Shown here in pieces: positions 25,254-34,378 of a stretch of 64,000 nt of DNA (position 1 is its first letter; each line of letters starts with the position of its first letter). The notes beneath the pieces are model-generated. The model ran no database searches. It was not told the origin of the DNA and saw only the letters and a list, made by a program, of their open reading frames with translations. Source of the stretch: SAR202 cluster bacterium bin127 (GTDB lineage Bacteria; Chloroflexota; Dehalococcoidia; Lucifugimonadales; Lucifugimonadaceae); contig MPNN01000008.1 of assembly GCA_002239045.1 (NCBI GenBank), forward strand, positions 1 through 64,000, read 5' to 3'. A program made the translations under genes and the position numbers.

Positions 25254-27323
25254 ATGACCGAGTTATATATAGCCATCGGCGCTGGGGTGCTCGCACTCTT
25301 GGTCGCAGCATTCCTCTTCAGGGTTGTCTCCAACCAACCGTCTGGCGGTCATGCTGTGCAGGAGATCGGTGCACTCATCCAAGAAGGCGCAATGGCGTTC
25401 CTCCGCCGCGAGTACACCATTCTCGCCGTATTTGTAGTCCTGATCTTCATCGTCCTTGCAGTTTTCATCGACTTCAATGTCACCAGCAACTCGACCATCG
25501 AGAACCTGATCTCAGACGGAAACCTGTCGGTGACTGGACCGTGGACGGCGATCGCTTATCTCGCCGGTGCTATCGGCTCCGCACTCGCTGGCTATATCGG
25601 CATGAACATTGCGGTGCGCGGCAACACTCGTACCGCCACCGCCGCCGAAACCGGACTAAATCCAGCGTTGCGCATCGCCTTCAATAGCGGCGCCGTCATG
25701 GGACTAACAGTCGTCGGAATTGGCATCATCGGTGTTACCGCTCTCTGGCTCATCTTCGGCAACCCCAACGTGATTGCTGGATTCGGTTTCGGAGCGTCAT
25801 CGATAGCATTGTTCGCTCGCGTCGGTGGCGGGATATACACCAAAGCCGCTGATGTCGGTGCCGACCTCGTTGGCAAGGTCGAAGCGGGACTGCCGGAAGA
25901 CGACCCTCGCAACCCCGCCGTCATCGCTGACAACGTTGGCGACAACGTTGGTGATGTTGCTGGAATGGGCGCCGACCTCTTCGAGTCTTATGCTGGCTCC
26001 ATAATTGCCACCATTGCGCTTGCTTGGACCGCTGCAACCGCCGTCCAAGATATCGACGCACCCATGATCGTGCTGCCCATGATGCTCGCAGGCATCGGCA
26101 TATTCGCTTCCATCATCGGCACTTCAATCGTCCGCACCAAAGACGATGCCACGATGGGCAATCTCCTGTGGAGCCTCCGATTCGGCATCTTCGGAGCCGG
26201 AATACTCGCCCTCATCGGAACCGGCATCTACATCCTGATGAACGACTCGCTCAGCTTCGATTTGTTCTGGGTGATACTCACCGGGCTGGTCGTCGGTCAG
26301 GTCATCGGCACGGCGACCGAATACTTCACGTCATACGAATTCGCGCCTGTGAAGTGGATCGCCCAGCAATCACAGACCGGTCATCCGTCGACGATCATCG
26401 CTGGTATCGCAATCGGTCTCTACAGCACCGTAATCCCGACACTCGCGATCGCTGCGGGCATATGGATCGCGTACGACCTTGCCGGCCTTTACGGTATCGG
26501 CCTAGCCGCGGTCGGCATGCTCTCAACCCTCGGTATCACCTTGGCAACCGACGCCTACGGCCCGGTCGCTGACAATGCGGGCGGCATCGCAGAACAAGCG
26601 GGCCTCGATCCTGAGGTTCGTGAGCGCACCGACTCCTTGGACGCCCTCGGAAACACGACGGCCGCAACCGGTAAAGGTTTCGCCATCGGCTCCGCGGTTC
26701 TTACTGCGATGGCGCTGATGGCCGCATACGGTCAGGTGATCAAAGAAGACGATGCCCAAGTGATCTTTAACCTTCTCGAACCTACCGTATTGATAGGCGC
26801 TCTGATCGGAGCCCTATTGCCGTTCCTCTTCGCCGGACTGACCATGCAAGCGGTAGGCATTGCCGCCGGTCATATGATCGACGAGGTTCGACGCCAGTTC
26901 CGCGAAATCCCCGGCCTTCGTGAAGGCGCGCCAGGAGTTCGCCCGGACGCCGCGCGCGCGGTCGACATCAGCACCAGAGGCTCGCTCAAAGCCATGATCC
27001 TGCCCGGCGTAATCGCCATCGCGGCGCCGATCGTGGTCGGTTTCTTCATCGGTGCTCACGCCCTCGGCGGGCTGTTGGCCGGTTCTATCATCGCCGGTTT
27101 CCTCCTTGCCATTTTCATGGCCAACGCAGGCGGCGCATGGGACAACGCAAAGAAATACATCGAACTCGGCAACTTCGGCGGCAAGGGATCAGACCCTCAT
27201 GCCGCAGCCGTTACCGGTGACACCGTTGGCGACCCGTTCAAAGACACATCGGGCCCGGCGATCAACATTCTGCTCAAGCTGATGGCGATCGTTTCGCTAA
27301 TCTTCGGCCCGCTGTTCATCTGA
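25254..27323 (+). CDS. hppA: Membrane-bound ion-pumping pyrophosphatase, K+-dependent type
   Basis: 689 residues with about 16 membrane helices. It hydrolyses pyrophosphate and pumps H+ (or Na+) across the cytoplasmic membrane. The catalytic stretch GADLVGKVE ... DDPRNPAVIADNVGDNVGD lies at about 202-234, and the second acidic set near TGDTVGDPFKDTSGPAIN at the C-terminus. The selector motif at 466-475 is GNTTAATGKG; Ala and Gly at its two key positions (Ala460/Gly463 in the usual numbering) mark the K+-dependent class rather than Lys/Thr. Whether H+ or Na+ moves cannot be decided here. The start ATG has AAGGA upstream. Two hairpins follow the stop. Confidence 0.97.
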   Translation: MTELYIAIGAGVLALLVAAFLFRVVSNQPSGGHAVQEIGALIQEGAMAFLRREYTILAVFVVLIFIVLAVFIDFNVTSNSTIENLISDGNLSVTGPWTAIAYLAGAIGSALAGYIGMNIAVRGNTRTATAAETGLNPALRIAFNSGAVMGLTVVGIGIIGVTALWLIFGNPNVIAGFGFGASSIALFARVGGGIYTKAADVGADLVGKVEAGLPEDDPRNPAVIADNVGDNVGDVAGMGADLFESYAGSIIATIALAWTAATAVQDIDAPMIVLPMMLAGIGIFASIIGTSIVRTKDDATMGNLLWSLRFGIFGAGILALIGTGIYILMNDSLSFDLFWVILTGLVVGQVIGTATEYFTSYEFAPVKWIAQQSQTGHPSTIIAGIAIGLYSTVIPTLAIAAGIWIAYDLAGLYGIGLAAVGMLSTLGITLATDAYGPVADNAGGIAEQAGLDPEVRERTDSLDALGNTTAATGKGFAIGSAVLTAMALMAAYGQVIKEDDAQVIFNLLEPTVLIGALIGALLPFLFAGLTMQAVGIAAGHMIDEVRRQFREIPGLREGAPGVRPDAARAVDISTRGSLKAMILPGVIAIAAPIVVGFFIGAHALGGLLAGSIIAGFLLAIFMANAGGAWDNAKKYIELGNFGGKGSDPHAAAVTGDTVGDPFKDTSGPAINILLKLMAIVSLIFGPLFI

Positions 27324-27357
27324 TCCGCAAACGGCGGTAACTCACCACAACACCTCG

Positions 27358-27381
27358 GAATCATTGTTATCGCAATGATTC
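27358..27381. terminator. Hairpin after hppA
   Basis: GAATCATTG-TTATCG-CAATGATTC, a perfect 9-bp stem with a six-base loop, 34 bases after the hppA stop. AT-rich and without a U-run; it may be an RNA-end stabilising stem paired with the stronger hairpin downstream. Confidence 0.5.
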
Positions 27382-27394
27382 GAACAACAAAGAA

Positions 27395-27422
27395 AGGGCG
27401 GCGGGATTCTTCCCGCCGCCCT
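27395..27422. terminator. Strong bidirectional terminator hairpin
   Basis: AGGGCGGCGGGA-TTCT-TCCCGCCGCCCT, a perfect 12-bp GC-rich stem with a four-base loop, between the convergent hppA and nicotinamidase-like genes. It lacks an obvious U-tract on either side, but its position and strength fit termination from both directions. Confidence 0.75.
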
Positions 27423-27444
27423 CGGATTCGGAAATTCGGACCGA

Positions 27445-28026
27445 CTAGTCTTCCAACAATTCAGTGGTCGTGATCGGCTTAGCCCCACTCGACAACATCG
27501 AGTCGAGAGCCCTTTGATCGTCGTCCGGGTTGGCATTAACTGCCGATACCGCGTCGGTGATGACGAAGGCGCTGTATCCCTTCTGCAATGCGTCGTACAC
27601 GGTGTGTTGCACGGCATATTCGGTAGATAGCCCACCGACGAAGAGCCGCTTAACCTCAAGGCGTTCCAAGTGGGTTTCTAGCGTCGTGCCATCGAAACCA
27701 GAGTACGCGTCGGTTTGAGCCTCCTGCCCCTTACGGATGATGCTGGCACCGACCGGCAACTTCAATTCGTTGTGAAACGCGGCCCCTTCGGTGCCGCGAA
27801 CGCAGTGTGCCGGCCAGATGCCGCCGTTTTCGGCGAAACTCTTGTGCGTCGTCGGATGCCAGTCTTGCGTGGCAAATACTCTTCCGTCGCGGGACCGAAA
27901 ATTCAAAGCTACGTCAGACATCTTCCGCGCTACTGCGTCGCCGTCTTCAACTGCCGCATTGCCGCCTGGGCAAAAATCGTTCTGCACGTCCACAACCAAG
28001 AGGGCGTCATTTGGACCAATATTCAA
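27445..28026 (-). CDS. Nicotinamidase/isochorismatase-family protein lacking the catalytic cysteine
   Basis: 193 residues from a TTG. The fold and metal site match PncA nicotinamidase: Asp13 in VVDVQNDFCPGG, DWHPTTH (Asp55, His57, His61), WPAHCVRGTEGAAF and the active Lys99. The nucleophile position differs: nicotinamidases read T-D/E-Y-C-V, whereas residues 135-140 here are STEYAV, codon GCC (Ala) at 27615-27613. A Cys-less site is normal in isochorismatases, which have Gly there, but the metal-binding D-H-H set is nicotinamidase-like. It may be a non-amidase, a binding protein or a lost enzyme. Convergent with hppA. Confidence 0.9.
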   Translation of the reverse strand: MNIGPNDALLVVDVQNDFCPGGNAAVEDGDAVARKMSDVALNFRSRDGRVFATQDWHPTTHKSFAENGGIWPAHCVRGTEGAAFHNELKLPVGASIIRKGQEAQTDAYSGFDGTTLETHLERLEVKRLFVGGLSTEYAVQHTVYDALQKGYSAFVITDAVSAVNANPDDDQRALDSMLSSGAKPITTTELLED

Positions 28027-28324
28027 TCTCGTCTCCGTATCGTGTTGTTGATTTGTTGCCGCACCACCGACTTATGCAACATGCAGCTGACGCTGAATTC
28101 GGTGATGCGAGACGTTCACGTCTAAACCATCTTAATCTACAACGGTTGGTCACGAATGGTGGAGTCGACGGTCGCGTGATGCTGGGAGTGGATGCGCGGT
28201 TCTAATCGGCCGAGGTACGCATGAAATTGGATTGCGTTGATAGCATCAAAATCGCCAAATGGCCTCGTCAACGTCATGGGCGGCGTTAACATGTCCGCAG
28301 TAACGAATTCCGCATCGGTAACAA
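28027..28324. other. Gap between divergent genes, nothing recognised
   Basis: 298 bases between the nicotinamidase-like start and comEA. Frames here are short and without family features; no repeat family member was seen. It should carry both promoters. Confidence 0.5.
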
Positions 28325-28996
28325 ATGAGTTCGCAACAACCACCTCATTTCACATCAGCAACGCAGTCAAGTTCCAAACCCAACTTACAGACACTCGTCG
28401 TGTGGGTTTTGGGGTTAGTCGCTGCAGCGTTAGCTCTAAGCGGAGCATATTTCTGGGGAGTCAGTAATGCCAGCGTAACCGAAGTCGAGATTCTCATCCC
28501 CACACCGGCCCCAGTCGTCGTGCAAGTGGTAGGCGAAATCCACGCGCCTGGCGTATACGAACTAACGGCCGATGACCGCGTCTTGTCGGCGATTGAAGCA
28601 GCTGGAGGGGCGACTGAACATGCCGACCTCGAAAGCATGAATCTCGCCGCCATCATCAAGGACGGGGAACGCGTTTTCGTCCCGCCCTATCCGTCAGTCC
28701 AGTCACTGTCGACGACGGACCAGACTACGAATCCAAGTCCCGACGAATCCGTCGGCGCAGCGCATGAAGTAAACCAAGCCCCAATCGACACCCATGCCGC
28801 GGGTCCGATCAACCTGAACACCGCCACTTTGGACCAATTGAAGACTCTCCCTGGTATCGGCGATACGAGGGTCAACCAAATCATCGCGCACCGAAGTACA
28901 TTAGGCCGGTTTTCGACACTTGAACAGCTTCTTGAGATTAGCGGGATTGGTGAAAAGACGCTCGAAGCAGTGCGACCTCTCGTCGAAATCCGATGA
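28325..28996 (+). CDS. comEA: ComEA-type DNA-binding competence protein
   Basis: 223 residues. One membrane anchor near 24-45 (LVVWVLGLVAAALALSGAYF), then a SLBB-type domain (VQVVGEIHAPGVYELTADDR ... AIEAAGG), a Pro/Thr-rich linker, and a C-terminal pair of helix-hairpin-helix motifs (INLNTATLDQLKTLPGIGDT, QIIAHR, LLEISGIGEKTLEAVRPLV). This is the periplasmic receptor that captures double-stranded DNA for uptake. The stop overlaps the comEC start as ATGA, so the pair is translated together. Confidence 0.95.
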   Translation: MSSQQPPHFTSATQSSSKPNLQTLVVWVLGLVAAALALSGAYFWGVSNASVTEVEILIPTPAPVVVQVVGEIHAPGVYELTADDRVLSAIEAAGGATEHADLESMNLAAIIKDGERVFVPPYPSVQSLSTTDQTTNPSPDESVGAAHEVNQAPIDTHAAGPINLNTATLDQLKTLPGIGDTRVNQIIAHRSTLGRFSTLEQLLEISGIGEKTLEAVRPLVEIR

Positions 28997-31149
28997 GAAT
29001 CGTCTGGGCTGCCGCCGCGTTTATGGTAGGCGTTGGATCTGCAATCATTTTCGGTACCGCGCCAGGTCACGGTATCCCTGCTAACGCATTTGCTGGTTTT
29101 CTAGTCGCCACCATTTTGGCATCGTTAGCACTGATCGCAAGTCGGCGTCGAGCCGCGGTCGCTCTCCTCTGTGTAGTCTTCTTGATCGGTGCCTGGCGGG
29201 GCGCCGACGCGATCGAGACACTCGCTGATTCTGGTCAGGATCAAATCGTCAGGCCGCAATCCACATTCCTGTTTGCCGACACCCTCAACGACGTCAGGAA
29301 CCGAATCGGAATTGATCTCAACTATTCATTGGGTCGGCCCCATTCCGGTTTGCCGACTGCTCTATTGACCGGCGATCGGTCAGAGGTCAGCGACAAGGTT
29401 ACCCGGGATTTTCGGTCGGCAGGCTTAGCTCACTTGCTCGCTATCAGCGGATTGCATGTATCGCTGATCGGCGGGATCGCGATGACAGTCGCAGTCATGA
29501 TTTTTGGTCGACGGCGCGCTCTGTATCTCCTTTTGCCGCTCGCCGCGGTCGTCCTCTACGCCGCTCTCGCGGGTTTCGCTCCACCTGTAACACGCGCGGC
29601 GATCATGTTCTCGGTATTCATCCTTGGTCGATCCACGGGGCGCGGCTCCCACACACTCGCAGCACTAGCCCTCGCCGCCATATGCATGGTTGCAATCGAA
29701 CCTTCAATCCTCGCGTCGCTGTCGTTCCAACTCAGCTTCGCGGCGATGGTCGGCATCGCGTTTGTGGCTCCCGTCCTTGACGGGTTCACGGAGGTTGCCC
29801 CGACGTCCGGCACACAAAACGAGCGTTCTGTCTTGACCGATCGAATTCGCCGATTCGTCGTCGGGTCGCTCGCCGTCTCGTTCGCATCGACCATCGGCAC
29901 GTTGCCACTGGTGGCATTGCATTTCGACGCAGTACCTATCTGGGGCGGATTGGCGACGCTTTTGGCGGTTCCGGCCATGCCGATTCTCATCATCTCATCG
30001 GCAATGCTCGTCGCCTTAGGCATGTTCCCGTTCCCTCTGGTGACGGAAATCGCGGCGATACCGGTTTACGCATCGACGACATATATCACCCAGATCGCCG
30101 AACTCTTTGCCTACCTGCCACCCAAGCCGATTGAAGCTGGTTCGTGGTCCGTTTGGTTAACCGTCGCGTACTACTCGATATTCGCGGCGCTGTTGCCGTT
30201 TTTGCCGCAATTGAACAACTTCGCATCTCGCATCGGACATTCTGTGAGCAGCATTTCAAGAATTGCGAGCGACACGACATCCAGACACCTAGTAGCGTCG
30301 GCTGCATTTACGGCGATATTTCTCATCATTGGGATTGTCTTTTGGAGTGCAATTCTGACTCAGAATCACCCAAAGCAGTACCTTAGTGTTCGTTTTCTCG
30401 AAACGTCTCACGGCGAATCTACACTAATCGAAACCCCTAACGGCAATCGAGTGCTGGTCGATGGCGGCGGCGACCGCACTCAAGTCGCAGACATCTTGTC
30501 CGGTTTACTGCCACTCACGGATCGCGAGATCGATGTTGTGGTGCTTACGCACACTGACGCTGACCACGTTGGCGGATTGCCAGCGGTTCTGCAGCGTTTC
30601 CCCGTCGGCACCGCTATCCATTCTGGCCTGACCGCATCGAGCGACGCCTTCTCATCCTGGGAGAACGCGATTGAAAATCACGACGACGTCAGGATCGCCG
30701 CGCCTGGGTTGATGATCGGCCTAGACGAACACGTCTTCTTGGAGGTGATTTCTGCGGGTTGCCTGAACACCTCAGATTCCTGCTCGGAGATCAATGACGC
30801 GTCGATCGTCGCGCGACTCAGCTACGGTGACGTTGACTTCCTGCTCACGGGAGATATCGAACGTCCGGCGGAGTCTTTCTTGGTGTCCACGATTCCGGAT
30901 TTGCGTATGACCGTGCTCAAAGCTCCGCATCACGGAAGCAACACGTCTTCGACCCAGATGTTGCTGGACGCGGTTAACCCGGCTGCCGTAGTCGTCGCTG
31001 CGGGCACCGGCAATCGATACGGCCATCCTCATCCAGAAGTGATTAGTCGACTAAATGCGAAAGTCGGAGAAGAACGCGTCTTCAGAACCGACGTGTTAGG
31101 GACGATTGAGCTACGCACCGACGGCGAACGCCTGTGGATGGTCCGGTAG
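28993..31149 (+). CDS. comEC: ComEC/Rec2 DNA-uptake channel protein
   Basis: 718 residues. The N-terminal helices and the DUF4131-like region are followed by the competence membrane domain (LLAISGLHVSLIGGIAMTV, the conserved AISGLH motif, near residue 150) and about ten helices, then a C-terminal metallo-beta-lactamase-like domain: VDGGGDRTQ, VVLTHTDADHVGGLP (metal motif), LLTGDIE and LKAPHHGSNTSS. It forms the inner-membrane channel for single-stranded DNA; the MBL domain may degrade the other strand. Together with ComEA it implies natural competence, although pilus genes are not in this window. Confidence 0.95.
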   Translation: MRIVWAAAAFMVGVGSAIIFGTAPGHGIPANAFAGFLVATILASLALIASRRRAAVALLCVVFLIGAWRGADAIETLADSGQDQIVRPQSTFLFADTLNDVRNRIGIDLNYSLGRPHSGLPTALLTGDRSEVSDKVTRDFRSAGLAHLLAISGLHVSLIGGIAMTVAVMIFGRRRALYLLLPLAAVVLYAALAGFAPPVTRAAIMFSVFILGRSTGRGSHTLAALALAAICMVAIEPSILASLSFQLSFAAMVGIAFVAPVLDGFTEVAPTSGTQNERSVLTDRIRRFVVGSLAVSFASTIGTLPLVALHFDAVPIWGGLATLLAVPAMPILIISSAMLVALGMFPFPLVTEIAAIPVYASTTYITQIAELFAYLPPKPIEAGSWSVWLTVAYYSIFAALLPFLPQLNNFASRIGHSVSSISRIASDTTSRHLVASAAFTAIFLIIGIVFWSAILTQNHPKQYLSVRFLETSHGESTLIETPNGNRVLVDGGGDRTQVADILSGLLPLTDREIDVVVLTHTDADHVGGLPAVLQRFPVGTAIHSGLTASSDAFSSWENAIENHDDVRIAAPGLMIGLDEHVFLEVISAGCLNTSDSCSEINDASIVARLSYGDVDFLLTGDIERPAESFLVSTIPDLRMTVLKAPHHGSNTSSTQMLLDAVNPAAVVVAAGTGNRYGHPHPEVISRLNAKVGEERVFRTDVLGTIELRTDGERLWMVR

Positions 31150-31150
31150 G

Positions 31151-33124
31151 CTAACGGCGGTTATCGTCCGAGTACTGGGCGATCACTCGGTCGGTATCTT
31201 GCGGAGGTACCGCTTCGTAGTGATCGATCTCCACGCTGAAGGTTCCGCGCGCCTGCGTCAGCGAGCGCAAGTCCGCAGCGTACCTTTGCATCGTCGATAT
31301 CGGTGCCTCGGCATTCACGATCGTGAATCCATTACCCAACGGCTCCATGCCGCTGATCCGGGCGCGTTTGCGGTTGAGGTCTCCCATCACATCGCCCGCG
31401 GTTTCGTCAGGAACCATGACATCGACCTTTAGGACCGGCTCCAACAATTGCGGGCGTGCATCGCGCATCGCCTGTTTGAAGCCCATGCTCCCGGCAATCT
31501 CGAACGCGACACCCGATGAGTCAACCGAGTGTGAACTTCCGTCGTACAACTCGACGTCAATGCCGACTACTGGGAAGCCCGCCAACACGCCTTGCGCTGC
31601 CGCGTTGCGAACACCTTTTTCCACTGAAGGAATGTATTCACGAGGCACATTGCCACCCACCACTTTGCTGGAGAACGTGATGCCAGCATCCGAGCCCGCT
31701 GGTGCGACACGCATCAAGACATGGCCATACTGGCCACTGCCACCCGACTGCTTCTTGTGTTTGTAATCAACGTCTGCGTTGGACATGATCGTCTCTCGAT
31801 ATGCGATCTTGGGCAACGAGGTGGTTAGCGAGACCTCGAACTTGCGCGCGATTCGCTGAATCGCCATCTCAACGTGGATATCACCGAGACCATGCAACAC
31901 CAATTCGCCGGTTTCGGCGTTGCGCTCCAGATGCAACGTCGGATCTTCCTCGGTGATGCGAGTCAGCGAAGATGCCATCTTGTCCAAATCCGATTGCGAT
32001 TCGGGGCTAACAGCAAGGGCAAATATAGGTGCCGGCAATTCGACGCCTTCCAACTCCACCATGTTGTCACGCGAACAGAGGGTGTCGTACGTCGCCGCCT
32101 CTTGCAGCTTGGTCACCGCTGCGATGTCGCCGCGGACCGCGGTGTCGACCACATTCAACTCTTTGCCCACCGGGGCGTAAACCTGAGCGACGCGTTCGGC
32201 GTCGCCTTTGGCACCCGTTACAAGTTGGGAGTTCGGGTTCAATGCTTCTCCGTATACCCGGAGGTAAGAAACCTTGCCAACGAATGGGTCCGCCGAGGTC
32301 TTGAAGATCAGATTTGCCGGTGTGGTCTCGGTCACACCCTCCGGGAAATCTTCATCCGGCGCAGGGAATAGGTCGATCGCGGCGTCCATCAATTGTTCGA
32401 CGCCGACCTCTTGGTCAGCTGCAGCAGCGAAGATCGGGACGATCCCGCCGGATCTGATCGCGGCCTTAAGTCCGTTTTGCAGATCTCCGACGCTCAACTC
32501 CTCGCCCTCGAGGTACATCATCATGAGATCGTCGTCCGACTCAGCTATCGCCTCGACCAACTCCTCCGGCATGTCTTCAACGTTGCCTTCCAACAGATCT
32601 GTGATCCCGGTCAACCCTTCACCACTTCCCTCTGGCGCTTGCACGGGAACACACATCCGTCCCCAAGCAGCCTGGATCGTGGCCACGACCTCGTCGAAAT
32701 CCGTCTCCGGCCGGTCCAGTTTATTGACTACGATTGCCCTGGGCAGCTTTGCATCCTCGGCAGCTTGCCAGGCTTGAATCGAGCCAACCTCGATGCCTGA
32801 CGGAGCTGATATGAGGAGAATTGCAGCATCGGCAACGCGCATAGCCGACACCATGTCGCCTCTGAAATCGGGGTAGCCCGGCGTGTCCAGCACGTTGATC
32901 TTGTGTCCCCGCCACTCGCACGGCAGGATCGCAAGTTGGACGCTGGAGCCACGCTCCTGTTCTTCGGGCTCGTAGTCGGACAAGCTAGTTTGGTCGTCGA
33001 CACGGCCCCTACGGTTGACCGCGCCTGTCTTGTAGTACATGGCGTCGGACAGCGTCGTCTTGCCGGCTCCGCTGTGTGCCGCTAGAACGATATTCCTAAT
33101 CTGAGACGATGCCAATGCCGCCAT
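31151..33124 (-). CDS. EF-G-like translational GTPase paralogue
   Basis: 657 residues from the ATG at 33124, which has GGAGAAG upstream; a longer frame from 33262 has no homology at its start. G1 reads AAHSGAGKTTL (16-25) instead of the AHVDAGKTT of canonical EF-G, G3 is DTPGYPDF instead of DTPGHVDF, and G4 is NKLD. Those changes mark the EF-G-like subfamily kept beside true EF-G in several phyla. Domains II-V follow, with ALAVSPES, DIHVEMAIQRI and the domain IV start YRETIMSNADVDYKHKKQSG. Its exact role is unsettled; it is probably not the main translocase. An inverted repeat (about 33179-33212) lies in its upstream region. Confidence 0.93.
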   Translation of the reverse strand: MAALASSQIRNIVLAAHSGAGKTTLSDAMYYKTGAVNRRGRVDDQTSLSDYEPEEQERGSSVQLAILPCEWRGHKINVLDTPGYPDFRGDMVSAMRVADAAILLISAPSGIEVGSIQAWQAAEDAKLPRAIVVNKLDRPETDFDEVVATIQAAWGRMCVPVQAPEGSGEGLTGITDLLEGNVEDMPEELVEAIAESDDDLMMMYLEGEELSVGDLQNGLKAAIRSGGIVPIFAAAADQEVGVEQLMDAAIDLFPAPDEDFPEGVTETTPANLIFKTSADPFVGKVSYLRVYGEALNPNSQLVTGAKGDAERVAQVYAPVGKELNVVDTAVRGDIAAVTKLQEAATYDTLCSRDNMVELEGVELPAPIFALAVSPESQSDLDKMASSLTRITEEDPTLHLERNAETGELVLHGLGDIHVEMAIQRIARKFEVSLTTSLPKIAYRETIMSNADVDYKHKKQSGGSGQYGHVLMRVAPAGSDAGITFSSKVVGGNVPREYIPSVEKGVRNAAAQGVLAGFPVVGIDVELYDGSSHSVDSSGVAFEIAGSMGFKQAMRDARPQLLEPVLKVDVMVPDETAGDVMGDLNRKRARISGMEPLGNGFTIVNAEAPISTMQRYAADLRSLTQARGTFSVEIDHYEAVPPQDTDRVIAQYSDDNRR

Positions 33125-33360
33125 ATACTCGCTTCTCCTTTCCGTGCCAGCCAAACTCGCAATCGCCTTGGGAAACAGTGTTGCGTGGGTGCCATGGAAG
33201 CTCCATGCACGCAACCGCCCGAGACACTTAGATTTTGCTGACGCGTTAACCCACGTTTGCAATTAATCCGCAATCATAAACCAGATAGCAAATCACTTGC
33301 CTAACAACAGAAACGCGACACCGGCAACCATTGCAATTCACCTGTCAACCGTCATTGGTT

Positions 33361-34281
33361 TCAACTCGGTGAACCGCCCTTGAACTTCTGCAACGTTAAC
33401 ACCATCGCGGAGCTTGCGGGCATCGGTATACCAGCCTCACGCCCTAATCGGACCGCTGCACCCAAGATGTCGTCCAACTCCAGTTTGCCGCCGCGATTGA
33501 AATCCGATTGCAACGATGACTGAAATTCGTCGGCCTCTGAAACAGCATCCTCCAACTTGGTATCCACTACCCCATTCGGGAATTTGATCCCGTTGGCCTT
33601 CCCGCTCGCTACAATCTCCTCCATAACGGTTCGAATGGTGTTCATTCCTTCTTCCATCGCCAGCACTTCCGACAACGACGCCCGCGCTGCCGTAACAACT
33701 GTGCCGAGCGCACCGATCGCGACCAATTTCGACCACAACGATGCTCGAATATCGGAACTGACTTCCACTTGGATACCCGGGACTGAAAGGACATCTCTCA
33801 ATTTCTCAACGCGTTCGGAAATTGAACCTTCGCGCTCGCCGAACTCAATCCGTGCGGCGCTACCGGTTTGAACCACCCGACCGGGACCCCGGATCGAAGT
33901 CTCGATATACGTCGCACCCTCCAACACTCGTTCCCATCCAAACTGCTGCGCCAGCGCCTCCCCGCCCGTGATGCCATTTTGAACCGTCAGAATAACCGTT
34001 CCATCGCCGACCAATGGATGCATCTCCGGTATCGCGTCCGAGTTTGAATACAGTTTGACGCAATGAAGCACAACGTCTGCGACTCCCGCTTCATCCGGCG
34101 TGAGTGCCACTGCCGGATGCACCACATAGTCACCCCAGTACGATTCCACTCGCAAACCCCTCTCGCGCATCGCCTCAGCGTGCTCGCCCCGCGCAATCAA
34201 CACGACATCCGCTCCTTGTCTAGCTAATGCGCCGCCATAGTAAGCACCCACAGCACCAGCGCCCATTACGGCGATCTTCAT
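33361..34281 (-). CDS. panE: 2-dehydropantoate 2-reductase-family protein (PanE/ApbA)
   Basis: 306 residues from the ATG at 34281 with AAAGGA upstream. NADP-binding MKIAVMGAGAVGAYYGGALA starts the protein; the family's LHCVKLY, VQNGI, the catalytic Lys region SSDIRASLWSKLVAIG and the C-terminal helical half with S-x-x-x-D (SLQSDFNRGGKLELDDILGA) are all visible. It reduces ketopantoate to pantoate in coenzyme A synthesis if it is the true PanE; paralogues of unknown substrate are common, and no other pan gene is near. Divergent from rph across 97 bases. Confidence 0.88.
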   Translation of the reverse strand: MKIAVMGAGAVGAYYGGALARQGADVVLIARGEHAEAMRERGLRVESYWGDYVVHPAVALTPDEAGVADVVLHCVKLYSNSDAIPEMHPLVGDGTVILTVQNGITGGEALAQQFGWERVLEGATYIETSIRGPGRVVQTGSAARIEFGEREGSISERVEKLRDVLSVPGIQVEVSSDIRASLWSKLVAIGALGTVVTAARASLSEVLAMEEGMNTIRTVMEEIVASGKANGIKFPNGVVDTKLEDAVSEADEFQSSLQSDFNRGGKLELDDILGAAVRLGREAGIPMPASSAMVLTLQKFKGGSPS

Positions 34282-34366
34282 CGTGAATAGTCCTTTAACT
34301 CCGCGTCCTTCGTGTCGAAACCCGATGCCACGATTATGCACAAACTCCGCCGAAGCACGATGCAAA

Positions 34367-34372
34367 TAGAAT
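34367..34372 (+). promoter_or_regulatory. -10 box of rph, leaderless geometry
   Basis: TAGAAT ends six bases before the rph ATG at 34379; the transcript would start at about the A of the start codon. No Shine-Dalgarno is present. Confidence 0.4.
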
Positions 34373-34378
34373 CACGGC

